Shown: positions 34,001 through 46,000 of the stretch, one piece after another | Position numbering within the stretch: position 1 is the first letter of the stretch | Layout of the letters: every line of letters starts with the position of its first letter | DNA from: Ixodes scapularis | Taxonomy: Eukaryota > Arthropoda > Arachnida > Ixodida > Ixodidae | Reading direction: 5' to 3' | DNA length: 64,000 nt | Assembly (NCBI RefSeq): GCF_016920785.2 | Contig: NW_024609835.1 | Coordinates: forward strand, 23,873,838-23,937,837 | Program-made: the position numbers and the translations under genes | Notes under the pieces: model-generated | Told to the model about the DNA's origin: nothing | The model's input: only the letters and a program-made list of their open reading frames with translations | The model's database searches: none

Positions 34001-37000
34001 GTAACGAATAACCTAACTATGTTACTTGAAATGGTAACGTAAGTACGTTACCCGTGACTGTGTCGAAAAAGTAACGAGTAGGTTACTACGTTACTGAAAA
34101 AAGTAACGCGTTCCTGGTAACGCCGTTACTTGTAACGTGTTACCGCCAAGACTGCAGAACGGACAAAGCGTTCCTGCTTGTCATGCCTTGTGGTCATGAG
34201 ACTAGGAAAAATAGCATACCTTGACTCGAAGACGCTGTGTGTATTTATTTAATTAATAAATACACTTCCGCAGACCCACGGTCTGCTGATCCCGCCGGCA
34301 GTGCGGAAACCGACTCGAAGTAATCGTAGGCCTCGAGAGACTTGTACGCCTGCTCCGTGTCGGCCGTGAACTGGCTTGGCGAAAAAACTAAATAAACGAC
34401 GACATGAGCCATCGACTTCGGTGGCAGTAACTTCACGTCGGAAGTCCAGCAGGCCTTGTTTACGGCGTACGGATCCTCGTGGGCAACGCCGTCCACGCAC
34501 AGTTTGTTTCGATATGCCGCCGTTCAGGCTCGGGTAGCGAGCTCAAATAGTCGGACAGAGCATGCGACATACGTTGCCAGGAAATACGATTCACAAATAA
34601 AGCTAGAAGCGTCCCTACAACGCCAACAGCGAGCGCACGCCACACAACGCAATGGCGAAAACACGGAGGGCCGAGTCGCTTTTGCCCACATAGCTACCGC
34701 GCATGCGCGGCCTTCCGGCCGTGTTGGTAAACAGAGCCGCTGCGCGTGTAGGTCTATACAGTCAGAAGACTACGCTTTTTTGTGCGCGTCTTCCCTTGCA
34801 CTGTGGTTTATCCAGTTCTCACCGTTCATCTTCCTTCATTGTTTCTCTCCAAACTGACTCCTCTGCATTTATTCCGTGTGCTTTAGAGAGAAAACAGATA
34901 TGAATATTGAGGGGCAAAATGGATTGAGCGTACGAAATAAGCTAGGTGTGTAAGTATAAAAATAAAACTTATGAAGCTTAGAACCATCGTAGTTTTATAT
35001 TCGATACTTGATGGTTTTATTGCCCTCTTTTATTATTTTGCTATCATTCTTCAAGATTATTGTTCATCCGATCATTGTTATATCATATCCAATTTGGTTA
35101 TTTCCCCGAGCCCCTTAATTCATCTCTTGAACCCTTTACCGGGTTTCAGTAAGAGTACAGGTCTTCGTCCCGTGCGTCGGGTTATGATATTCTTGCTGGT
35201 GTAACGAAAAACGCAACAGCACAGTTGTGCGTTGTTATGGCTGAAGTTTGAGCTTGGTCCCCAATTTATTTACCACTTGAATATTAGTGGAAGGAACATA
35301 GTAAGGCGGTATTCGTGATACCAAAAACAGGTAAATTGACGTTTGTGCCAGGCTGTCAACCGAACTCAAACCTGAGCCGAAAACCGGACCAAACCAGAAC
35401 AGAACCGAATTCTAAATCTAACATTTGGTAATGAACCCGAAGCAAAAACAAACAAGAATCTTATTCCACTGTTTCCGTTTGATCGGGGAAGGGTATGGCG
35501 AAATAAAAAGCGAGTCAGTTATTTGAATCTTGACATCTGTTCATCAAATGCGAATAGCGCTGGGCCACCTTGCTTATCACGCGCATTACAACAATAGCAG
35601 ATAGCAGAGCGGACCGGATTATATAGCTGAGCAAGCCGCATCGGCATAGCGTTTCTGAGCATCGGTAAACTTAATATGGAGAGCGGACTGGGCCATGGAG
35701 GGTACTGGAGCGGATTCCATCAGCATCACATATCTGAGCGGGTACGTTGGTCACGCCAAAAGTCATACTCTGTGTCTTCGGGTTGACTGCACGAGGTGCG
35801 ATTAGCTGAGTTCTACCGCCTGAGGAACAATTACGGCGACTTAAAAACTCACTCGACTTGGTGTGAAAGCAATTAGGCATGACCGGGGTGAACATATGTT
35901 TATAAGGATGGTGACGTATGTGACGAAGAACAAAACCTGGCGAAGTTGTATATACGATTCAAAACAAGGAAACGGTACCACCAGGAATCTTCTGGACCAC
36001 TGAATGAACCCCGCTCCGCAGCTGTATAAATAAGAAAACAAGCTTGCTCATAAAAATTTGATAGCATTGTCTTAGTTTAAAAAAATATATTACTGCACGA
36101 TTCACGCCGAAAGTCCAAGCATAACTAAACGGTTTAAAGCACACCGACCACTCTGCGTGTTTCAGAGAAATCAAGCGAGGTGTGCACTTCAAATTCTAGA
36201 AGAGAGTTGCTTAGTGGTGCGTCTATCGAGTTTCCAACATATAGAACGACCTGAAAATATTAATGAAATGAAGGCACGATTGAGACGATATGAGCACTTT
36301 CAGTACCGAATGTTTATTATCTGCGTTTAGATTTATGGGTTAATAGGAAACTACAATAAAAATTTGCCCAAGTTTCAGCCCGATCCGATACCTCATTCAA
36401 AAGTTATGTGATTTTCTGAAACGCTCAATGGGAAAATGGCGGCCCACGGAGTTTTTAATACATGGGGCTCTATGGCACCAGAAACCGAAAACGGGCAAAA
36501 ATGGGCTCCATTTTCCCATTCAAATCTTCAGAAAATCACTTATAACTTTTTATTAAGTTATCGGATCGGGCTGAAACTTTGGCATCTGGTTGTAACCTCT
36601 AGTGCTACCTTTGGACGGAGAATGAGCGTTCAGCGATGCCTGGTTTATTTTTAAGGTAAAAGAAACCCTGTACATTTTTTTTGTGATACCCTGTAGATAT
36701 GTCCCTCGCACATACGTAATCGCTCATCGCTGTATGTTGCCAACTTTGCTGACGCGGATTAGAAAATAACAAAACATATTAAAGCACTTGTTTCTTCTTT
36801 TTCCCTTTTTTTTACTCGAGTGCATGCTGGTTTATGTTCAATAATAGCTGGACCCCTAGATAGCTCTTAAATAATAGAAGGACAGTATAAACACCATGAA
36901 TCATACCCAAGGTCCTTCGTCTTGGGGTAAACCCCGATATTTCCTATTTTTTCCACGCAGAACCAGTTTCATAAAAACCTGGTTAAACCCGATTTCTCCC

Positions 37001-40000
37001 TGAAAACACTTTTCTTCGAACCGAAAAGCAGCTGAAAGTCAGGAAATTAAGAGACATTCTAGGATCACTTCTCCATGTGTCCCCAACGTCGTTAGACACA
37101 AATCTTTTATAATTTGTGTGACCGCGAATGCATATTCGCTTCCAAACGAGCTTAAATAATACTTGGAGACTAAAAGCAAGTCCATGAAAGCTACGTACAG
37201 ACCTTATCTAAGGAATATCGTGCCGACAATGTTTCAAGTTATAAACGAACCTGGGCTACTTCAAAAGAAAATGGAAGTTTTTTTGTTTTTTTTTCTAACG
37301 TATTTTAATTGCTTTCCCGCCACCTTGACCTCCGGTCATTTGTAGGGAAATGAATGATGGGGAGTACAATGGGGGTGAAATGCTTAAAAGTGGTGCCGGA
37401 GCCGAATCTTCAGACATCTATGTAGACATCATTAGTAAAAACAAAGTCTGGGAAACAAAAAATATCATGCGAGTTCAAACACCACTGTTTCGGCGCATTA
37501 TGCCAGTGTTGGCTCTAACGCGTTAGAAGTAACAGCGTTACCGACAACGCCTGACTTTTTCCGGTAACGTTGTAACGTGTTCGTTACTTTTTGAAAAGAG
37601 TAACGGGTAACATACTTACGTTACTAATTTCGAGTCACGTGCTATGTAGTTACGTTACTCGTTACGTATTCTTATCCTGACTTCAAAAAAGTACACTTAA
37701 ATTTTTTCGTGTTTCTTGACGTCAAGCCTTCTAATGGTGAATTCCACTCGTAGATCTGGAGCGCTTTCCAAACTCCGCGAGGGAGGCGAAATTCCGCTCC
37801 GTGGGACCCGCTCCGAATCGACGAGGGGAAGATAAACTTGCATTTTTGGAGCGACCTCCCCCACACCCTCCCCTCCCCTTCTCCCTCCGCCGTACGAAAT
37901 GGCCGCTGCTCGAACTTGACCAGCCCACCAACAGCCGGCTGATCTTTCCGACGACTAGTGACGACTGTCACTGCTTAGCTGCAGAAGTAACACGCGACAC
38001 AGGCCGGGCGAAATTATACGTACCACGGCGCCCATGTCACAAATAACGAAGACGCCCGCGTTCGGCACCGTCACATACCTTTCGGTCGCCTCGAACCGGC
38101 GGGGCACGGACAGCCATTGCCAGCGGTGGAGTTCAGACTTCTAGTACGACTTTAATAAACAAAGAGGTAACAAACCATCACCTGCGCGGTCGTTGCCTAA
38201 CCACTTCTTGCTTTATTTCACGGGAAAACGCCTTGCGTCTGCCTCCGGCTTTTCTGTCGTTCTTTTTCTCGTTCTTCCTCTCACGATCACAGATGTCAGC
38301 GCTTACGATTTGCCACGTTCCACATTCCCGGCTTTTTATCCCTGATCTACGCGAGGTAGAAGCGTTCGAGCCGTCACAATCCAGAGTAAACAACCGACGC
38401 ACCCGAACAGAACCAACTCCACGACCCGACCAACCCGACCGTGGCGACCGTGGCCCGCCGATCTCTCCAACCTCGCCGCGCATGCGCACCGCCGATTTAG
38501 ACGGAAATCACGTGGGCCGCTCAGTCAACTTCCGGAGAGATCTGTGAAATCCCGCAGAGCAAGTTTAGCGGAGTTTGGGGCGCTCCGTGGAGCGGGCGCT
38601 GCCTGAGATCTACGAGCGGAAGATGACTAATGGTGAATTCCACTCGTAGATCTGGAGCGCTTTCCAAAATCCGCGAGGGAGGCGAAATTCCGCTCCGTGG
38701 GACCCGCTCCGTATCGACGAGGGGAAGATAAACTAGCATTTTTGGAGCGACCTCCCCCCACATCCCTCCCCACCCCTTCTCCTTCCGCCGTTCAAAATGG
38801 CCGCTGCTCGAACTTGACCAGCTTACCAACGCCTCAGCCGGCTGATCTTTCCGACGACCAGTGACGACTGTCACTGCTTAGCTGCAGAAGTAACACGCGA
38901 CACAGGCCGGGCGGAATTATACGTACCACGGCGCCCATGTCACAAATAGCGAAGATGTCCGCGTTCGGCACCGTCACATACCTTTCGGCCGCCTCGAAGC
39001 GGCGGGGCACGGACAGCGATTGCCAGCGGTGGAGTTCAGATTGCTAGTACGACTTTAATAAACACAGAGGTAACAAACCATCACTTGCGCAGTCGTTGCC
39101 TAACCACTTCTTGCTTTATTTCACGGGAAAACGCCGATGGAATGCAGTGTAAAAAGGTAAACAATCACTGGCTGCAGAATGAATAGGCCTAACCTTGCGT
39201 CTGCCTCCGGCTTTTCTGTCGTTCTTTTTTTCGTTCTTCCTCGGTGATCACAGATGTCAGCGCTTACGATTTGCCACGCTCCACATTCCCGGCTTTTTAT
39301 CCCTGATCTACGCGAGGTAGAAGCATTCGAGCCGTCACCGTCCAGAGTAAACAACCGACGCACCCGAACAGATCCAACTCCACGACCCGACCGTGGCCCG
39401 ACCGGCCCGCCGATCTCTCCAACCTCGCCGCGCATGCGCACCGCCGATTTAGACGGAAATCACGTGGGCCGCTCTGTCAATTTCCGGAGAGATCTGTGAA
39501 ATCCCGCAGAGCAAGTTCGGCGGAGTTTGGGGCGCTCCGTGGAGCGGGCGCTGCCAGAGATCTACGAGCGGAAGATGACCAACTTGAGCCAGATCTGCGA
39601 GCGGAATATGCGCGCTCCAAATGGAGCGCTTTTGGAGCGCTCGAGATCTGCGAGCGGAATTCACCATAACTTGAGCCAGATCTGCGAGCGGAATATGCGC
39701 GCTCCAAATGGAGCGATTTTGGAGCGCTCGAGATCTGCGAGCGGAATTCACCTTAAGCTTTTTGCGTTTTAGGGCGGAGCTGTTAAGGGCTAGGTTCCCC
39801 AAGATCGTGTCCGTGTATGTCGACACAAACCTACCTGGACAGCTACCGCCATTTATAAGCGACGGCGGCAAGCACACAACCAGTATGGTTTCCGCCGTGG
39901 CTCGTAGATGGCGGCAACCTTTCCAGCTATAATAGAAGAACGGATAGTTGGGCGCGTTGGTGGGAATTCGTCGTAGGAAACAGCGCGAAAAACAGACGAC

Positions 40001-43000
40001 GACGAAGAAGCACACAGTGTATCGAGTACAGCTCCGCTGGTCTTCCTTCTTCACGAGAGCGGAAAGACTGAACGATTTTTTCACGCTTTCTTTGCGTTTT
40101 TTTTTTTTTTTTTGTCCATGAGTATTTAGTGGAACTGTAAAAAAGATAAGATATATTCCGTTTCTGGATGTAAATAACCTTTCTTTAAATATGGAACTTA
40201 TGAACAACTGTAACGTAAAAAAGAGTAAAAACGTGGCAAATCATAGATCAAAAAGTAACGTGCGTTCACATTAACTGAAGAGCGTGTTGGTAACAATGAT
40301 GGGCAACAGAAAGAATAAAACGAACTCTGTTGCCAATAAACGTGCGTTACTGGAGAGTTTTAGGGAACCATTTTTGCATACCCGATGCGGTACGATGGGT
40401 CCTCCGGTACGAACTGCGCATGTACAACTCATCTGTTGTAGCGCATGCGCACTTCGTACCGGACGCCCCTTCGTGCCGCATCGGCTATGCAAAAAGGGTT
40501 CCCTAAAACTCTTTACTTTTTATCCGTGACGGTAACGGTAACGCCTCCCTTTCATTTGGAGGTAACGCGCGTCAGTAACGCGTTGCATTTATTCGCAAGT
40601 AACGAGAAACGTGTTTCGTTTCTTTTTTTTTTTCGGTTACACCGACAACACTGGTATTATCTTTACATTGTTTGATTTTATTAGTGTAAAGAGAGATAAT
40701 CACGCACTGACACCGACACACTGTAATGAATCTTATTTTAAATTAGTGATCTTTTCTAAATATAACCATTTGAAGACTTGCATTCCAAAATGACTCTGAA
40801 AAGCCCGATTTTTTCCGGATTGTCAGGTATAAGAATAGCTCCCGATTTTTTCTCCCCTGTATTGCAAACATATAAAAGGCAAACGCGAAGACCCTGAAAC
40901 ACACCCTATAAAAATTGCGAAAAGTAACGTCATGCTGGTTTGCAAGAGTGGGGAAAAGATAAATGAAAAATATGTAGACGAAAGTTAAAAGTCTTCAACA
41001 CTAAAGCGAAAAGCCAATTTAAATACCGAAATTGTTTTAAGTCCGCGGGTTGGAACAAATATAAAAAAGCACGAGTCAAAAAAAAGGAAGATTTCAATAG
41101 GCATCGATAGTCCACAATAGCGCCACGCTGCCCCCAAGACAGGACGTACTCCAGTGGGCTAGAACCTGGGATAGAGGAATATAAGCCCGGCGTGCTAACC
41201 GCGGCACCACACATTTCTTTTTTTCTTTATTGAACCGCTGCGCCACACCGCAGACAACATGAGGAGCAAAATCCTTGCGTGGAAACTTAAGTACGGTCCC
41301 TCGGTGCGGCTTGTGGAGGTATGTCGTGCAGAATGCGCTCAGGAACGTTTCTGAATGCTACTACCCAGAATCTACCTAGCTAAAAAAAGTCGCTCATGGT
41401 AACCGGCCTCTTTAATCAACGCTTACATTTTTCGGGGGTCTGCTTAGATTAATTTAAGACTGCAAAGTCTGTCCCTCTTTCCAGATTTGCCATACAAACT
41501 AAGCAGTATTTCAATTACATTTGAAACCACCCTCAACTCTTTCTTTAAGCTCTCTCTTTGTGTCGAGGCGATGTCAACGGCCACCAAAAAACCATGTATG
41601 GAGGCTCTTTGATAAATGTTCCCTTCTTTTTATTTTATAACAAGAAAGCAAATTTCACCATTGAATTTTATACGGGGTATTGGCGTCTGATGATAGATGG
41701 CTCGTGTGGACCATATCCGAGATTGTTGCAACAATCTCGGATATGGTCCATGGGAAACTCAAGAAATTGTTATTTCAAGACGGGAGTGATAGTGTCTCAA
41801 ACTCACAATGCAACACCATTTTGCTACAGATGAATTCCTTGATCGCTGACTGTGCCAGGAAAACAGCAGAACACTTAAAAGTGGCCGCTGAAAAAGAGGG
41901 AGAGCTGGACATTAAACAGTAAGTGAATATACGAATGCACTGAACATTTTTCTTTACCTCCCGACAACGGGAAAGTTCCTGCTATACAATATTTTAGATT
42001 AAAAGGCGTCTTCTATGGCACTTAAAAGAATGAATACTGCAAAATAAAGCGTTTTAAAAATTCTTTATGGTTTCTGGGCTCTGGGCCTCTTATTGTTTTG
42101 ATTGCACGACGGCTTTACAGGAACGCTAAACGCACTCGTCTGACAAAATATCTGACAAAATTCGCCTTTGAAAAAGTTAGTTTTTTACTGGAAGAATGAA
42201 CTAAGCATAAGCGAACAGCATCTCTCCGCCAAAATGTAGCAATAGAAGTTCGGAGGAGATGCCAAATTTTCAGAGCTTGCCGTGATCTGATCAAATAGTT
42301 GTAAAGGATTTTTAAAATGTCTCAGTACAAAAATGGTATCCGTTCTCGGTTTCCGACGTCCTTCATCTTTGTGGTCTTCGGCACCCCTCCTTTTTTCCGT
42401 TGAAATTATTCGTAAATCATTACGATAGTGTGTGCTCATAGAGGTGATATCGTCCTGTGTAGAAATCAACAACACCTTCGGAGTAATTGACTACTGAAGG
42501 CCGCGTAAGAAAAGTTTGGTTCTTCTGGCATCCTAAGTTTTAACAGCGGGCGACAGGACTGGGTTATTTGTTGTCTTAACTGTTATATACCGAGAATGTA
42601 CGTACAGTATAATGTCCGAGGAAGTTAATGTATACCTGCGAATGCAAATAGGAAAAAAACTTTGCTAAAGACACTTAAAAGGTAACGTAGGGGTTTAATT
42701 GTATACCCTCCAATTTTCGTTTCCGTACTCCTCGGGCGTTTCAAAGCAGCGACCCTAATTATACAGACAAAAAAAAAACACTCTTTATCATTTATTCTTT
42801 CGCTTTGAATAATAATATAATAAAGGACTATGCTTGACGCAGAATTTAAAAGTGCTTCTTAAGCACCCGCGGTCCGTATTTCCTTTGTGCTATTAATGCT
42901 GCCGGCAGCATTACCTTTTTTCGACATCATTAACGTGAGCTTCCCTTTCGCCTTCTGCTTAAGTGGTGCAGGGAGTAATGGGCCAAGTTGCTTATTTAGA

Positions 43001-46000
43001 TCCGACTAATGTTTGCTCTCTGCCCAGTGTTATCGAAATATTAGAGATTTATAAGCCATGGACATAATTATGTTCAGGGATTAGTGCCAGATCGATCAAA
43101 ATAAAGAAAGGGCATTAATGATAATTTTTTTACAAACTCTGTTAGAAGGCGTGAACTCTTGCAGAAAAAAAAAAAAGGTCCATTATTGTAGACACACTAA
43201 ATAGCCTTTTTTAGTTTTAATCATTAGATACATACAGTGAAGCACCCAAATAGGAGTTCCAAACGCTCCTTTGGGAATCGATCGGATCTATGAGAATCTA
43301 AGTTTGCAGGAGAGTCCGGGAGTGAGTTATGGGAAGTAAAGTTTCATGAAAACATTTCAAGTCTTTACCATTTGGTTTTTGTGATTTCTAGATATTACGT
43401 CAAAGAAGCGCCTAGTAGTAAACGCAAAAGCTCAGTAAGTGATGCAGGGGGAGGGGGGTTCGTTTACCTGGTTATTTTTAAAACTTATATGGTTGATTAT
43501 TTTCAGATTTTACGGAAACTACGCCCTCGATGTGATTGCCAGATGCGCTTTTGCCACCCGACTGGACTCGCACACTCAAGAGACTGATGAGTTTGTCACC
43601 AAAGCAAGGCAGGCCTTTTCATTCACTATAACGCTGCCATTAATCTTACTCTGTAAGTAGGATATTGCTCTAATTCAATGCCCGATTTACAAAACATCAC
43701 CTTGTTTTCGGTCTGGAGTCTCTAATTCAGGCTTTTGTATACGCTGAACAAAGGGGAAGTTTGAGTGAAGTGCTCGGTTTTATAAAATATGCTGCGAAGA
43801 GCGTATTCACTGTAAAGAAAAAATACATTGAATAAGGAATATTTTTAATGGCTATTCACTCATCTCGGCTATCTCGGAAACGAAAGCCAACACGCGAGTT
43901 CGTTATTCCTGCTCTGCTGCCAATCTCTTGAGAGATTACATGGATCAAAACATCGTTCATACAGAGACCCATAGATTTGTTTAGGCAAATATGGAACCAC
44001 AAGGATGTGATCGTGGATGCTGACGCCATTTCATTTTAGACTGAATGCGTTTTAATATTTAAGTTCGCAGTATCAATAAGTCCACACTCTATTTTTCTCT
44101 GTTTTTTTGTATATTGCGCAGATTTCTTTTATCGACCTTCAATTCAGTACAGTGACTGACTTACCGGACGCAGGGAGTGGCTTTTTATAGACAAGCAACT
44201 TCATAATTTGTTCTTTGGAGTTGTTAAACGTTTATGCCTCAATCTTATTGGTGAAGAATCGATAACAAAATACCCTCGACTCAACACAGCTGTGACTATA
44301 ATGGCCTTTATGTTTGACTCTATTTGATTGCGCTTGTCTTAATATAAATATTATAATATTATGGGCAAATATTGACGCAAATGCATTTTCTCCTTGCCCT
44401 TTCTCTGCTTTTATTTCCTCGTCCACTAGCCAGCATTTTGTCCAGTCCTACATGTTCTCAAGAGACACTCACTTGGTCGTAAATTAAAAATATATAGAGC
44501 TAAACTTAGTATGAAATTTTATGCAATCTCTGGAGCGGGATTGTGGCCTTTTAAAGACGACCCATTCCTTTTTTTCTCTTCCTCCTATATCTCCATAATT
44601 TATTTCACAGCCTTGCATTTCCGTCTTTTTTATTTCGTGCTCTCACTGCCTCACCATTTGGGTTCTTCTTTCAGAAGCAAACATTCCCACGCACGTACAC
44701 AATGAGTAAAAGTTGGCATCAGGTGTATTGACAACATTTATATTGAGAATATTTGAGAAACCTGCTATTGCGAGGACCTTAGGCACCAAACTATGTTAGT
44801 GATTTGTGAACGCGATCAGAAATATAAGTTCCTACTATAGAAGAAAATAATTGCTCCCCTAATACTTTTACCTAAATGACAGTTTTGATTATGGTATTGT
44901 AATCTTACTTGTTTCTTGTTCTTGCTGGCGACATAAGCGGTTTAATACCCTGCGCACGCTACAAAAAGTTAACGAACATATTTGAATCTAGTTACTTTTT
45001 TGTTAACATTTCTGCATGGCATTACTAGTGTCATACAGTGCTATGTAAACAATGGAATAGTTGAAGTATGGAACGTATAACTTTGACACTAACCGCTAGT
45101 TAGGAATAACTTTCTAAAATGCTTGGTAGGCAGATGGCAATATTTGCATTAGTTCACGGACATTATCAATGTTATATTCACGGTGCATCATAACTTTTCG
45201 ACACACTTTGCATTATCGTGAACTCAGAGGACAAGTTTCGTTCTATTTTTGCTCCGAATTGCCTCACTCTAAAAATGTGCTGAAAATATTGGCGCATTCC
45301 ACCAACAACTTTGCTATTTTCTGTTTCTCTATTTCAGTTTTGTTTCCAGGAGTCTTCAAACTGTTTAAACTGAAGGTGTTCAACGCAGACATATTTCTTT
45401 ACTTTAAGAACGTCTGCCTCCGGATTATTGAGAGTCGGAAAGAAAAGAAAAGTGTAAGTATCTCTCCAGCTGTGTGTCTGTGCGTGTGCTCATTTAGATT
45501 TTGTTGCGGAGGGAGCAAGAACATGGCGACCATTTTCCGGGAGCATTTTTTAACTCGACTGTCTAAAATCTGAATAACTTAAAACAAACAAAACGGTCAG
45601 GTCCCCTCCCAAAAGTTCCTGCCAACACCCCACGCACCCCCTACCCTTGATGCGCGAGCAGGATTAGATGACAACTGTCCAGCTTGTGGAAGCAGATACA
45701 CACACGGAGGGGTCAGTCGTGGATTAGGACCGAGAGTCACGTTCCAAGGTTGCAGGGCCCGTCTTCTAAATTTCCAAGAGTGTGATTTGTTTCTCTCATG
45801 TTGCAGTATTTTAAAGCTTATACTCTGATGAGACGCATGTAACTGAGAAATAAGTGCCACCTATACCCTTGTGTTTCGCCCAAGACAGCTTACAAACATG
45901 CAGAAAAGAATAGTCGCTGACTTGTAAAATCTCTCTGAAGTTTTGATTGTTGGTCACGTAAGAAACGATAAACTTTCGCCATGAAATGCTACATGCTTGT

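Larger units (their letters stand above)
37503..40654. mobile_element. Composite element with hAT-like CAGTGTTG ends and nested MITEs
   Basis: The left end CCAGTGTTGGCTCTAACGCG and right end (inverted) CCAGTGTTGTCGGTGTAACC enclose 3.15 kb. Both ends have TAACG/CGTTA blocks like the element at 33,630-34,154. The interior is filled by two ~900-bp Harbinger-like MITEs in tandem, two ~80-bp derivatives and a small foldback. No transposase; no clear 8-bp duplication, so the outer limits are provisional. Confidence 0.5.
31313..41829 (+). other. P450 intron 5 (10.5 kb), transposon-rich
   Basis: GT...AG intron. It contains a G/C-tract hairpin, a THAP pseudogene broken by a hAT MITE, a transposon protein fragment, a long inverted repeat, a 3.1-kb composite element, a tRNA-like segment and a palindrome. 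31,620-33,270 and 34,650-36,360 hold nothing recognisable. Confidence 0.75.

Noticed and set aside
38178..39499. About 80-106-residue frames on both strands
   Set aside because: They recur because the two MITE units are duplicated; no domain, and they overlap each other.
41558..41833. 91-residue frame ahead of exon 6
   Set aside because: It runs through the palindrome and the acceptor; no P450 similarity before 41,830.
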